DNA from: Apium graveolens
Taxonomy: Eukaryota; Streptophyta; Magnoliopsida; Apiales; Apiaceae
Length of the DNA: 64,000 bases
Assembly: GCF_009905375.1 (NCBI RefSeq)
Contig: NC_133647.1
Span: 52,262,506-52,326,505, forward strand
Direction: 5' to 3'
Made by a program: the position numbers and the translations under genes. How positions within the stretch are numbered: position 1 is the first letter of the stretch; each line of letters starts with the position of its first letter. A model generated the notes under the pieces. That model searched no databases. It was given only the letters and a program-made list of their open reading frames with translations, and was not told the origin of the DNA. This document shows positions 23,424 through 35,938 of this stretch, in pieces.

Positions 23424-26270
23424 TATAGGTTATAAGTCACTGAAACAAGCCTAGATTGTCGGGATTGGGTAGAGGGCTAGGATTAGGAATAGTAGATAGA
23501 AAGATAAGAATCGTAAGGATGAGTGTGACTGTATAGTAGGTCTCCGGCACAGTTCGTATTGCAATTCGGGATTCTCAGCTTGCGACGTGATTTCCAGACA
23601 ACGGCAATGGCAGATCCTTATTTCCCGATGTCATTCGATCATTTGGAGCTTTCCGTTCGAGGATCGTCATCTTCTCTCAGATTTGATTTGCACCTTGTTC
23701 CTCCACCAGTATTATTGGCACTACCTTCTGTTATAACGGCTGCACTTCTTCAAGCTATTTTACGCTAATTTTTCCGCCTCTTGATATGAGATTACCTATT
23801 CAAGAACCTCCATCTGTTTATTCTTGTTTCACTGGACATTCGGCTGTGAGTGTATCTCTTTAGTTTACCCTACATCCTGTTCTATACCCCTAGTTTAGAA
23901 CTTGTCCTATGAAGCGATTGTACCTACGAGGATGGATTCGAGAGCTACAGTAAATGGTGAGCACTTGAGTTATAAATAAAGGTGAGACGAAGTTTAGAGA
24001 GGAGATTTAAGTGTTTTAGAGGATAGCTGTTATCGGGTTAAAAGAAGCCCTTAGTGACTAAGCCACCCGTGAATAATTATGGGATGAATTAGATGAATTT
24101 TGAAAGAGTAAGAGAGAAAAGTATAAACCTGGAATTTTTGTGAAATTAAATGATGATGATATGATAAATGTGATATGTAAAGTAGTGATGTGATGTGATA
24201 CGGGAAAATTTTGTTCTATGAAATAGACTTGTTGACTATTGGATAGCCTAGTCTACTTAAGTACTGCAACGATAATGTTGGGAGTATTACCAGTATAGGA
24301 GCCTTGATGTGAAGCTACGAATAAGATAATGTGCGACAACAATTGAAGTTTTATCGATGAAGGAAGGTAAGTGGACACGATGAAGAAGAAAAGGTAGATT
24401 GAAGTGCATGGACCTTTATGTGATCATTTCTTTAACTTGGTATCTTGTTATAGGAAGAACAACAACCAACTCATATAGTAAGGACAACCAGATTTGTGAT
24501 TTTCAAAGTTTTAAAACAAGTTTTGAAAAAGATTTTCCCTTACAAAATTTTCAAAATCCTTTTTAAATAAAATAAGTTTTAAACATTGGTTGTCAAGTTA
24601 CTACTTGAGTTTCCTGTTCTTTAAAAGACCCGGATTACGTGGAAGGATACTTATTTTAGACCCAGTATTGTTAATTCAGAGAATAAAGTGAGCCGCGATT
24701 ATAAAGAAGTTGATTATTCCTAACGGCAAGGTGTAAATATTGTTTGACAAGGATAATAACAGAACCCGCATATGGAATAATTATTTATCTAGTTGCAGAG
24801 ACCATTAGAGTTAAAGAATTCATTGATTTAAAAAGAGCATGGGCGTGATTGAAGGAGATTGGGAAGATTTCCAGACCTTTCCAAAAGAAAAAGATTATTA
24901 GCAAAAGGATCGCTATGTTGAACAATTCATGGTTATTTCAAATTAAAGATGGTGGACACTCGAGGTTAGTTGGTAAGAACGTCAGTATGATCAAATTGTT
25001 AAAGTATTATACATGTAGGTGCGATGTTAAAGACGCAGGACGTGACAAGTAGGAATCTACCATAATGCTTAATTTGCGAAGGCATTTCAGTGTACCTTCT
25101 AAAGTTGTTATATGACGCAATTGGGATATGATTGATCAAGCTCGAAAGATGAATACAAATGAAATATGAATGGTGACTAATGGTATCGTTCTTGTCTTCA
25201 ATATTACATCGTAAATTCCTTTTTGAATCCTAAATAAGTATGAACTTCTTTTATTAAATAAACTCTTTATGATGATATCAAAAAGGAGGATATTGCATTC
25301 CTTTCAAATTTAATTGCTCCCCGCAACTTTTGCTTTCTGATTGAGACAAACAGTGTTATGATGAGACACTGTGTCAGAATGACGAAGGGTCGGGTGGGAC
25401 GCCACCTAATCATGTGCTGTATGCTACATGGTATGAAAGAGTGGCCATCTTAAGCACCAATGTGGTTGTCTCATTCATATTCAAATCCTTGTTTCTTCTT
25501 TCGTTCCAACTCTAAATGTTGTTGATTTTTGAATCCTTCTAGTTGCTTCGTTGTACTATCGTTCTTTGCAAGAGTTTTTCAAACAGAAATCAACGTATTA
25601 TGGACCAAGCGGGCAAAGTTCCATCCACTTCTCATGCATGGGAAGCAAACAAGGGTATATGACGAGAATTGCAACTCACTAACCCAGTCAGGGATGCACT
25701 TCTCACGCATGGGAATCAAGGGAATCTACCCCAATAAGGAATACGTCTTCGAGAACAAGAATATGCGATTTTCCTGCAAAATATGTTATTCAGAATACGG
25801 ACGTGTTAATATGGATGAATATGGTGAATACCTTATGCGTTAAAGTATTGGAAGAGATGGAAGCAACTTGATTATTTATTCCCTAAGGTATTGTTGATGA
25901 AATGATTTACCTCGTTGAATTGGTAAGATTTTGATTAAAAGATTAGAAAATTCAAGAACGTGTATTTGTTAAGTAAATATCAATGGTGAAAGTGAGATTT
26001 CGGACAATAAGTTTGTGAGAATCTGATATTATTCTAAGGAATGAATTAACTATTTAAGCGTGATGTCCAGATAGATCGTCGTGAGGAAAAGATAGTTTTG
26101 AGGATGCCAAATGAAAAGGTGGTGAGGATTCAAAAGATGAAAGAAGGTAAAGAATTTGTTAACGATGACTTAAGCTAAGAGGTTACGGTGACCAAGAGGT
26201 AAGCACTATGGTGATTATAGATAGAAGTCAGGAGTAAACAGAATTTGAAGATTTTATAGTTTCAAGATAT
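23424..26270 (+). pseudogene. gag: K gag region, degenerate
   Basis: No frame exceeds about 104 codons. The stretch is assigned by position, between PBS and the pol remnants. 23559-23768 (MADPYFPMSFDHLELS within it) may be the ancestral gag start region. 25529-25843 contains a 104-codon frame (RVYDENCNSL, CKICYSEYGR) that could be the linker and knuckle part of gag, but I do not recognise it firmly. The rest has stops in every frame. Confidence 0.5.
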
Positions 26271-27641
26271 ATTTCCAGATGAATTACCAAAATTTTCTCC
26301 AGATAGGGAAATGAAGCTCGTGATTGACTTAGCACCTGAGACGAAGTCAGTGACCAAGGCCTTATACAAAATGGCACCAGTTAAAATGAGGAAGTTAGCA
26401 AAGCAGAGGCAAGAGATGCTAGAAGAAGAAGCGATTAGACCCAGTGTATCGTATGAGGTGCACCGATACTAATTGTTAATAAGAAAATGGAAGTATGAGA
26501 GTATGCATCGACTAGCGATAGCTCAACAAGTTTACTATTAAGAGCAAGTATCTGTTACCTCGAACTAATGATTTGTTTGATCAAATGAAAGAAGCAAAGT
26601 ACTTTTATAAGATTGATTTAAGACTTAGTCTTTCAACAATCGAAGACTAAACCTATGGATATATCAAAGACAATTTTCAGAACTAAGTAGTGTGTTATAA
26701 AATTCTCGTATTGTCATTCGGATTAACCAATATACTAATAATATTAAAACTTGATGGATAGAATCTTTAAGGAATATCTGGATGAGTTGTATTTGTGTTA
26801 CTTAAAGTCAACAAAGGACCATGCGAAGCATTTAACGATAACTTAGGAGTTGGAGAAGAAAGAAGTATGTGAAGTTTGCAAGGTGAAAGTTTTGATGGTA
26901 AAAAGCGTAAGTAATTAATGAAGAGGAGGCCAAAGGAGATCCAGTATAAATTAAAGTTACTATGAATAAAGAAAGGCCAAAAGCACCAACAAAAGTAAGA
27001 AGTTTTACCATGGACCGGTTATTACTGAAAATTTGTGCAAGATTTCTTGAAAGTTGCAATACCTTTGGCGAAGCTAATCATGAAAAGTAAGAAGTTTATA
27101 TGAAATGGAGAAGAGTGAAGAAATTTTTGCGAAAGTTAAATGAAAGAATGGTTACAGCACCTGCTTTATCACTTTGAAGGTATCAAGGAGATTTGGTAGT
27201 TTATAGTGATGCTTCTCATGAGGGAGTAGGATGTGTGTTGATGCAGTATAATAAAGTTATTGTATATGCACCCAGATAACCGAAATCTTATGAGCAGAAG
27301 TATCCTACTCACAATTGGGACTAACAGTAATAATATTTATTTTGAAAGATTCAGAAATATGATATGTATGGAGAAAAGTGTAAGATCTATACGGACCATA
27401 AAAGTTTGAAGTATGTATTCACGAAGAAAAGCAAATGTAGACGCAAGCGAAAAGCAAAAAGGAGAGAACGAACATAGAAATTGTACCAGAAGAATTATCT
27501 ATGGAATTTTAGAAGTTGGAATCGAAAGTTAGAGTTTATAATCTAAAAAGAGCAAGGATGGATAGTATGACCTTTTAGTCGAAGTTGTTAAGGGAAAGAT
27601 AAGGAGAAGTCAAGAGAAGATAATGGATCACGGTGTTAGCA
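26271..27641 (+). pseudogene. pol: K pol remnant: protease-RT junction, RT and RNase H traces
   Basis: From about 26271 the translation gives FPDELPKFSPDREMKLVIDL, a hallmark segment at the start of chromovirus RT. It continues with APVKMRKLAKQRQEMLEEEA and IRPSVS, then stops. Around 27180-27300 RNase H traces appear: VYSDASHEGVGCVLMQYNK, then KSYEQKYPTHNW, with the Asp of the active site still present. Frameshifts and stops occur every few dozen codons. The region ends at the insertion of C. Confidence 0.7.
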
Positions 27642-27648
27642 GTTAGTT

Positions 27649-29313
27649 TGTTGGATTTTAATCGCAGCGGGGGCATGGTAAAACACTTTTACACACACAA
27701 AATCCAAATAAAAGCATATAAATCGTGGTAAAAACGTAGGGATCGAATCTAACCTTTAAAATAATTCGGAGACAACGATCAAAGATCCTTAGCAGTTGCT
27801 CCTCAAGTGTGAAGCACTCCACCGGTATCCACCAAGAAAACGATGTTAAGGAGGAGGAAAGAGGTGGAGAGAATTGGGTTTTCCAAATTTTTGGGTTTTT
27901 TGGGGTTCGTATAAAAATAGGGTCTATAATAGTGTATTTATAGGCAAAATTTTCAGCTGAAATTTTCCCATAAATATTATTATTATTATCCCATTTATTA
28001 TTTTCATTAATAATTAAAACACCTTTTAATTATTAATCCTTTTTCTAAACATTTTAGAAATAATTCTCTCTCTTGATTTAATTTCTAAAAATTAAATCCT
28101 TAATTAATAATATTAAGAACTTTTCTTAATTAATTTATAATCAATTAAATTTCATTTAATCAATTATTAAATTTGCCAATTAATTTTTTATTTCATAAAT
28201 AAATAATTATTAGCCATTATTAATTAATTCCTCCACCATTAAATCATTCTCTTTTTATGGTGTGACCCTGTAGGTTCAATATTAAGCCGATAGTAGAAAT
28301 AAATAATAATAAAACTATTTTATCATTACTTATATAAATTCTCTAATTTATTAAATATGATTAATTAATTAATCACATTTATTCTACATCGTGAGGGATA
28401 CTTCTCAGCATATCGCGACTATCTGGATAATATGAATTCACTGCTTAGAATACCAAGAACCTATTCAGTGAATAGTTACCGTACAATAAACTCCTTCTAC
28501 CCTACAATGTCCCGATTAAATACAAGGCATGGATCTCGTGTCAAGCCTATCTTATTTAATCATAAGCTTTCCCATTCACTATGCTTAGTTCTAATTAATG
28601 TGAATTAGAAACTCCTTTCTAATTTCAATCACTCTGGCCAGAGATTCCTGAACTAGCATAAGTGGATCAGCCTTGAACATTCGCTTCCTTCACTGGAAGG
28701 GGTAGATCCTTTATTGATCATACACTATCTTCGTGTACAAATTCCTATACCCAGTAGAGCCCTAATAATTGTCCCTGGAGACTAAGAACTAAACCAAAGC
28801 ATAGTTCAGTGTACACAAGATACTATGATGACCTCAAGTCTAAGGATACTTGTACAATTATCACTATGTGAACAACTGCTGACACGTGAGTGAACTCCAT
28901 CAGTTGTTCAGCTGTGCGAGTCATGTTCAGTGAACTTATTCTATAATAAGCACCTACATACTAGCTATAGTGTCACCACACAAATGTCTATGAGAACAGA
29001 CATCCTTCATAATGAAGCAAGCATAGTATGTACCGATCTTTGCGGATTATTAATTACCAGTTAGTAATCCTATGACCAGGAACTATTTAAGTTTAGAGTT
29101 ATCATCTTTTAGGTCTCACTATTATGATCTCATCATAATCCATAAACAGCTTTACTCTAAACTATGGTATATCTTATTTAAACACTTAAATAGATAGAGC
29201 CCGTAATAAAAACAAAACAAGTCTTTTATTAATATCAATGAAATCAAAACAGATTACATAAAAGTTATTCCTAAATCCTCATACATGATTGGACTTAGGA
29301 CATATTCCTTTCA
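27649..29313 (-). repeat. C 3' LTR
   Basis: Starts TGTTGGATTTTAATCG and ends CCTTTCA. A - strand TATA box, TATAAATA, is at 27935-27942. AT-rich stretches 27970-28260 hold nothing else. Confidence 0.8.
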
Positions 29314-30240
29314 ATCTCCCACTTGTACTAAAGCCAATCACTCTGGTATCTAATACCCATCTTGTCTTTATGACGATCAAAGTGACTTTCATAAAGTAGC
29401 TTTGTGAGTGGGTCTGCTATGTTGTTATGTGTGTCAACTCTAATTCAATACAATATGAGAAATGTTACCGCGCTCCCACTAACCCTTTTGTAGACGCATG
29501 GTTCATCTACGTTTTTGATAAAATCAAACTCTTTGATTGTCTCATCAAAACGAATGTTCCATCTTTCGAGAAGCTTGCTTTAAACCACATATGGTTCGCA
29601 GTAGCTTACACACTAGGCTTTCATTTCCCTTGGAAAGAAAACCATCTGGCTATATGCCAGATCTCATAGTCGTAGTAAGCAGCAATCGCAAGCAAAATCC
29701 GAACTGATTTTAACAAGGCTATAGGTAAAAAGTTTCATCAAAGTCAATCCATTGCCTTTGTTTGAATCCTTTTGCCAAAAGCCTGGCCTTAAAGGTCTCC
29801 ACCTGGCCATCTGTTATAATCTATCTTTTGTATACCGTATACATAGATTCCATTCCAGATTTCATGGCACTATGCCATTTCTCTGAGTCTACACTACTCA
29901 TAGCCTCATTATAAGTTACAGGGTCGTCATCATCAATGATCGACAACTCATTATCATTCTCAATGACAAGGCCATAATACCTCTCAGGTTGGTGAGACAC
30001 TCTCCCTGATCTATGAATGGGCTATTCCATAAAAGGTTGTTCAGTCAGAACAGCTGTTTCCACTCGATCTGTAGTAGTTTGTGCTTCTTGAACTTCATCA
30101 AGTTCAATTTTGCTCCCACTGTTTCCTTCAAGGATAAACTCCTTTTTCCAAGAAGGTAGCATGTCTGGAGATAAACACTCGATGATCGATGCAAAAGTAA
30201 TACCCTAAAGTCTCTTTAGGATATCCCACAAAACTACATT
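29314..30240 (-). pseudogene. pol: C RT/RNase H remnant with internal deletion
   Basis: Read leftward, 30010-29850 gives the linker before RT (DNELSIIDDDDPVTYNEAMS). Near 29600 comes the RT segment LLRTICGLKQASR, and near 29490 VDEPCVYKRVSGSAVTFLIL, where the YVDD motif should follow. Instead the sequence jumps to the last part of RNase H (IADPLTK, then HKDKMGIRYQSDW) by 29440-29330. The polymerase active site and most of RNase H are therefore deleted. Stops and frame changes are frequent. Confidence 0.65.
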
Positions 30241-30699
30241 TTACGGATCGATATTCCAGCTTATCTGGGTCAACTTTCTTGACATAAGCTGGACATCCCC
30301 AAATCTTAACGTGTTTAAGACTCGGTTTCCTTTCTTTCCATATCTCATACGAAGTTTGAGGAACAGATTTTGGAAGGCACCATATTCAGTAAATATGCTG
30401 AGGTTTCCAATGCATAACCCCATAGGAATACTGGAAGATTTTCATAGCTCATCATGGACCGAACTATGTCTAACAAAGTTCGATTTCTCCTTTCAGATAT
30501 CAATCTGGAAGAGTCCACTGGGAGACTATACCATTTACTTTGAGATAATCTAGAAACACTCCATTAAAGTATTCACCACCTCGATCTAATCGAAGAATTA
30601 TAATACTATGTTTAGTTTGTTTCTCCACTTCATACTTATACTCTTTGAACTTTTCAAAGGCTTCAGACTTGTGTTTCATCAAACACATATCCGACATCT
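30241..30699 (-). pseudogene. pol: C integrase fragments
   Basis: 30697-30500 reads KSEAFEKFKEYKYEVEKQ followed by LRLDRGGEYFNGVF, the Copia integrase segment with the second catalytic Asp. 30423-30241 continues in another frame toward the post-core segment (VLNTLRFGDVQLMSRKLTQI). The region 30700-31100, where the first Asp and the zinc-binding part should be, contains only broken traces. Confidence 0.65.
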
Positions 30700-31101
30700 A
30701 TGAAAGTAATGAAGTATGAAAATCCACCCATGACTTGCTTAGACATTGGTCCACATACATCTGTGTGTACCATTCCTAGCAAATTTGCAGTCCTCTCTCC
30801 ATATCTACTAAATGGAGACTACAGTGCCACTATAAAATGAGATTTTCATCATCCCTTTTCTTTTATTAGTTTGTTCAATCTGAAGTAAATTATGTCACAT
30901 ATATACAGACCATTATTTAAAGCATCACGTCCATAAAGAATATTATCTCTAAGAATAGAACATTCTTTATTCTCAATAATAAATGAAAATCCAGCCAAGT
31001 CTAACATGGGAATAATATTCCTCACAATCGAGGGAACAAAATAACAATTATTTAAACAATAGTCTTGCCTATAGGCATATGTAAATGAAATGATTCTACA
31101 T

Positions 31102-32109
31102 CTACAGCAGCAACTCTTGGTCCATTTCCATCAGTAGAATCACCTCCTCTTCCTCAAGAGTCCTACTTCTCCTTGGTCCCTGCAACAAATTGCAGATTTT
31201 AGAACCACAGGCGGTATCTAATACCCAACTAGAAATTTGATTTAATGACATATTCACTTCTATCATGAACATACCTGAATCAGAAGCGGTAGTCTCACTA
31301 CCCTTCTTCTTCTTCAATTCTGCAAGGTAAACCTTGCAGTTCCTCTTCTAGTGCCCCACCTTGTTACAGTGAAAGCAAACAACTTTGCTCTTGCGGTCTT
31401 CAGCTTTTGGTGGAACCGGCATTTTCTCACCTACTTTCTTCATCTTGGAAGGGTTCCTCTTCCTTTTCTTAGCATTGGAACCTTCACCAATTAGAAGAAC
31501 AGAACTCATCTTAGGGGGAAAATTCGATTCCGCAGTCTTCAACATGTTGTGAAGTTCAGGCAGGCTGACATCCAACTTATTCATGTGAAAGTTCACAACA
31601 AACTGCGAGAACGAACTCGGAAGCGATTGCAAGACCAAGTCTTGACTCAGCTCCCCATCCATGGCAAAACCAAGTTGTTCAAGACGTTCAATCAAATTGA
31701 TCATCTTAAGTACATGGTCATTCACAGATGATCCCTCAGACATCCTACAACCGAACAGCTCCTTCGATATCTCATATCGAGCTGTCCTCCCCGCCACATC
31801 ATACAACTCTTTTAGATGCATGAGGATAGTGTGAGCATCCATATGCTCATGTTGCTTCTGTAGCTCAATGTTCATGGAAGCTAGCATGATGCATTGAGCA
31901 ACATTTGCATCATCTATCCACTTACGATACACAACATGTTCATCATTATGTGCATCACTAGCAGGTTCAGTAGGCTTAGGTGAGTCAATCACGTATTCCA
32001 GCTTCTCAATCCTGAGAACAATTCTCAAGTTTCAAAGCCTGTCAGCATAATTTGGACCAGTCAATTTGTGAGCATCTAGTATGCTCCTGAGTGATAGTGC
32101 AGAAGACAT
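31102..32109 (-). pseudogene. gag: C gag and protease start
   Basis: The frame begins at ATG 32109 (MSSALSLRSILDAHKLTGPN) and meets a TGA near 32030. It stays open from 32028 to 31348 for 226 residues: UBN2-type gag (RMSEGSSVNDHVLKMINLIE), a basic stretch (KKRKRNPSKMKK) and a CCHC knuckle start (CFHCNKVGH). A stop follows at the knuckle. 31317-31102 adds the protease trace SSWVLDTACGSKICN with the catalytic Asp. A Copia identity is clear; the sublineage is not. Confidence 0.75.
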
Positions 32110-33907
32110 AACGTACAAAGTAAATCCGTAAATGATAAACACATAACAACACTTAGCAAATATTCGATTTCATTTTAAAATACTATACGAATCGTGTCTT
32201 TATTCATAAGTGGCTCCCACTAGTTTATCTAATTTATTCAACCCCCTACGTGAAAAATTAAGCATTCATAATACTAGTGGGAATAGGGATCCTACATTCC
32301 ATTACACAACCCCAGATGTAGCACGAACCGCCATGTAATGTTCAATAGGCAGACAACTCTTGTCAATTAAATCTTATGTTATTCCCTAATCAAACTTTAG
32401 CCTCTTGAATAATTGAGTCTCGGCTGTGGCACGACAAACTCAATATTCTAAGTCAAGTCTAACCCAACATTTCGTACAGTTGAATCAGTCCCCAAAGGCC
32501 CACGGCTGTAGCACGTACCGACCTTTAGATTCTTATTCAATATACACATCTCTATGTAATAGACAAGTATTTCTTATTTCGAAATCAAAGCCCTCGGCTG
32601 TAGCACGAACCGACAATGATTCAAAAATAAGAAATAGTTTTCTATCATGTTGGAAGGCTATGACCGACACAAGCCCATTTTGTCATTGGCCAATTACTAC
32701 TTGATATTATTTAATTTTAGAGGGATTATATTACGTTACAATCATAATCATATTATAAAGAGATTCTTCCTTTTAAATTAAATATTTCAAATCAATAATC
32801 AATAATCAGATGATTCCCAGATCGGGTGGAGCATTGTCAAGAGGCGTCACTTAATAACCCTTTCTTACAGATAGAAATCTGTTGTTGACAGAATCATCCT
32901 TTCTCTCATATCGAAAATTCATATTCAATTACGTGTTTCACAAACACAAGAATCTCATGATTGTATTCATAATATTGTTATTAAGGTTATGAAACAATTT
33001 CACTATACTAGGTTGTCTAACAAACGCCTTATGTTCATTTAAGTTCACCTAAATCTATCATCGCATGATAAACTAAGCATATATCACATATATCAACATG
33101 AATAAACATCAAGGTAGGCATGTTATCTCATCTAGCACATTAGTCTAAGCATTATACATCTCTATGTATCACATGAAGCATTTAAAAGCAATTAAAAACA
33201 GTTAAAAACAGCTTTAAAATACTTTCGGAAATATAAACAGTTCAAAACTTTTATATAAACTAAAATTTATCACTCCATTAGATCCGTCTCGGAAAAACGA
33301 ATCCAACGGTATATTGCACGTCCAAAACGGAGTTACGAAACTCCCAGAAAATCAATTTTAATGTAAACAGTCGGGCTGTAACGCATTACAGGAACGCGTT
33401 ACAAGCCCTGTAACGCATTCCAGTGATGCGTTACAACCCTTTTCAGCCATTAAAAGGTGTAACGCATTCCGTGAATGCGCCACATGGTGTAACGCATTCC
33501 CGGAATGCGCGACACCCCTTTATTTTTTTTTCTGCAGCCGCCGCCGTCTTTTCCCTCGCACGGATTTCCGTGCCGCCGTACCTTTGTTGTCATCCCTGTC
33601 CTGTGTCTTTTTCCGTGCAGTAGTAGACAGGCAATACAAACACAGCAGATGTACAAATAGATATATATATATATACAACTGAATATACATATATGTATAT
33701 ATACTATATTTAATTACGAATTTAATTAAAACAACTTCAAAAATTCATAATAAAAAATCTATACATCCTAAAATTATGAAAAAAATACCCAGACGATCTA
33801 CAACACTTGTAGAACCCAGATCAACATTCAAAATTATTCTGAGAAACGATTTATCATCGGACAAAATTAATCCATGATATAACTTGTAAAAATAAAGCTT
33901 TTTATAC
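32110..33907 (-). other. C leader region between gag and 5' LTR stub
   Basis: This is 1.8 kb without an accepted gene. It holds a spaced repeat with consensus CGGCTGTAGCACGAACCGAC at about 32314, 32421, 32503 and 32595, and four GTAACGCATT-type inverted repeats at 33378-33513 (separate entry). A microsatellite of AT and ATATAC units lies at 33659-33711. No PBS survives; the outer part of the leader and most of the LTR appear deleted. Frames at 32426-32704 and 33423-33656 are repeat translations. Confidence 0.55.
33378..33513. repeat. four consecutive hairpin units (GTAACGCATT...)
   Basis: Units at 33378-33402, 33410-33434, 33459-33483 and 33489-33513 are each 25 bases. The second has 9-bp perfect arms (GTAACGCAT and ATGCGTTAC). 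The fourth contains GCATTCC, C, GGAATGC. They share the left arm and differ in loop and right arm, in part as compensating changes. Confidence 0.85.
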
Positions 33908-34141
33908 GAACTATTTAAGTTTAGAGTTATCATCTTTTAGGTCTCACTATTATGATCTCATCATAATCCATAAAAAGCTTTACTCTAAACTATGGTATAT
34001 CTTATTTAAACACTTAAATAGATAGAGCCCGTAATAAAAACAAAACAAGTCTTTTATTAATATCAATGAAATTAAAACAGATTACATAAAAGTTATTCCT
34101 AAATCCTCATACATGATTAGACTTAGGACATATTCCTTTCA
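33908..34141 (-). repeat. C 5' LTR stub (234 bases)
   Basis: Matches 29080-29313. The other 1.4 kb of the LTR is missing, so the element could no longer be copied. Confidence 0.85.
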
Positions 34142-34147
34142 GTTAGT

Positions 34148-35924
34148 AAAAGGAAATTTATGCACTCAGGCGAACGATCACGACATTCCCAAGTTCTCTT
34201 CCAGCACTTGGATGCTACAAGTAGAAGGATTAAGAAATGAGATCCCACAGGGAATTCATAATATAAAGTATTTAATTTATTGAAGAAATGCCAAGATGTA
34301 CAGAAATTTAAAGAAAAATAATGATAACCAGGTATAAGAAGGATATGTTAAGATGGATTAGAAAGTGTTGGACACGTCAAAGAAGTAAGGTGAGGTATTG
34401 GAGACCTACTGGACAAGGCAGACCAAGGAATGACTTTATAAGAAGCGAATCGTAAAGTGCACCAGTGATGTTGATGGAGAAAAGGAATAAAATTATAAGC
34501 GTATGTACTGATTATCGGGAGTTTAACAAAACAATGAATAAGAAGAAGTGAGACCCTATAAAGAATTAATTACTTATGAGACCTAATTTAAAAAGTGTGT
34601 TATGTATTGAGAATTAACTTAAGATCCGACCTGAGAAAATATCAGAGATTACGATTAAAGTGAGTTTAGAGCATTGTAAGCTCTGATAATATTATGTGAA
34701 ATGACAAGTGTATCAAGTGGCTATAAGGAATTAAGGAATGTGGTGTATAAGAGGTATTTGGATAAGTAAATTGTATTTATTGATAACATCCTCAGCTACT
34801 CAAGGAATAAGAGAGTCTGCATGGGATGCCCAAGGATTTTTCTCTAAAGATCAGAAGGAAAGCAACTATATGTTGAGTCTTCAAGAATGAAATTTTGACC
34901 AAGGTTAACAAAAGATTCTGAATTAATCCATTTACAACTACCTAAGCAAAGCTATATGGTAACAAATGCCTTATGGGATAGAAAGAATTAGATGTAAAGT
35001 AAGACCACCGAGGAGTTAATAAACGAATTGGAAAGAGTGGAATCTGAAGTTCAAATACCTAAAGGTGATAATACGTGAATATATGATATTACTTTTTAGC
35101 CTTAACTGATGAAAAAGAGTAAAAGATATTTAAAATGTTTGAAAACCAAGTTGAAAACGAGCACCGTCTATCATTCTTAAACGGAGAGTCAAAGTACGAA
35201 AGTGATTCAGGAAATGTAAGATATGTTGAGAGATTGAGTTTTAAGGGAACATTGGAATGATCATTTATCATCGATATCAGCTTTGGAATGCCATTTTATT
35301 AAGCTTCATGTGAACACAAGTGTAGGTTTCCATTTTTATTGAAATAAAGTAGGAGAAAGAAAGTTGTTAAATTCTATGTTAATTCAGCATCCCAAGAGTG
35401 TAGTGATGTTGATTGAAGCAGCTCGAAGTAGACGAAGAAAGAAGGCGAAGTTGTATTGAGAGAAAGTATGAGTATGGAAATAGGACCAGTAGTGTTATTA
35501 AAAGTGTCGTCTTGAAAGAGATTGGATAAATTTGAGTAGAAGGGACAAGCTAAGTCCTAAAATTAGTGAACCATTCGAGGTATTGATAAATATAGACAAA
35601 GATGTTCATGAGTTGATATTACCGTCGCAACAGTGTGTACGTATAATGTGTTTGACTTATTAAAGTTAAAAACGGTCAGTAACTGATTTGAATTAAGTAA
35701 TTGATCAGGAGCCAATGGGGCTCTTATCCAAGTTTGTTTTGTATATAGTGATCGATCTAAATTCTTGATCGTTAAAGGCAAGTCATTGAAAAAAAGTGTA
35801 TATCTGTAGTAAGTACGTTTGAAATCCTCGAGTAGAAGAGTCTACTTGGAAACTAGAGTCAGATATGCTTGACAAATATCCTCACTGGTGTAACTAGACC
35901 AGATTTTGAGGACAGAATCTTTTT
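34148..35924 (+). pseudogene. pol: K pol remnant: integrase and 3' internal region, degenerate
   Basis: K sequence resumes after C with short pol-like traces (for example CTRQRSKVRYWRPTGQ around 34365-34430) and no frame over about 60 codons. Position implies integrase and the 3' end of pol. No chromodomain can be recognised in what remains. Confidence 0.5.
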
Positions 35925-35938
35925 AAGGGGGGAAAGGA
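35925..35938 (+). other. K polypurine tract
   Basis: AAGGGGGGAAAGGA lies immediately before the 3' LTR start at 35939. Confidence 0.85.

Larger units (their letters stand above)
27649..34141 (-). mobile_element. C: Copia element with deleted RT and truncated 5' LTR
   Basis: The left copy, 27649-29313, is a full 1665-base LTR in - orientation (3' LTR). It is followed by the PPT complement CTCCCACTTGTAC. At the right end only 234 bases of the 5' LTR remain (33908-34141), matching 29080-29313 with about three differences. GTTAGT occurs at 27642-27647 and 34142-34147, so the insertion target is identifiable, with one or two extra T bases at the left. Inside are a gag-protease remnant (31102-32109), integrase traces (30241-30697) and an RT fragment, but no RT active site or complete RNase H. 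Confidence 0.78.

Noticed and set aside
25529..25843. separate gene of 104 codons inside K
   Set aside because: Position between PBS and pol makes a gag remnant more likely; no independent support.
33378..33513. CRISPR-like array
   Set aside because: Four short hairpin repeats with unequal spacing, inside a plant Copia leader; not a CRISPR.
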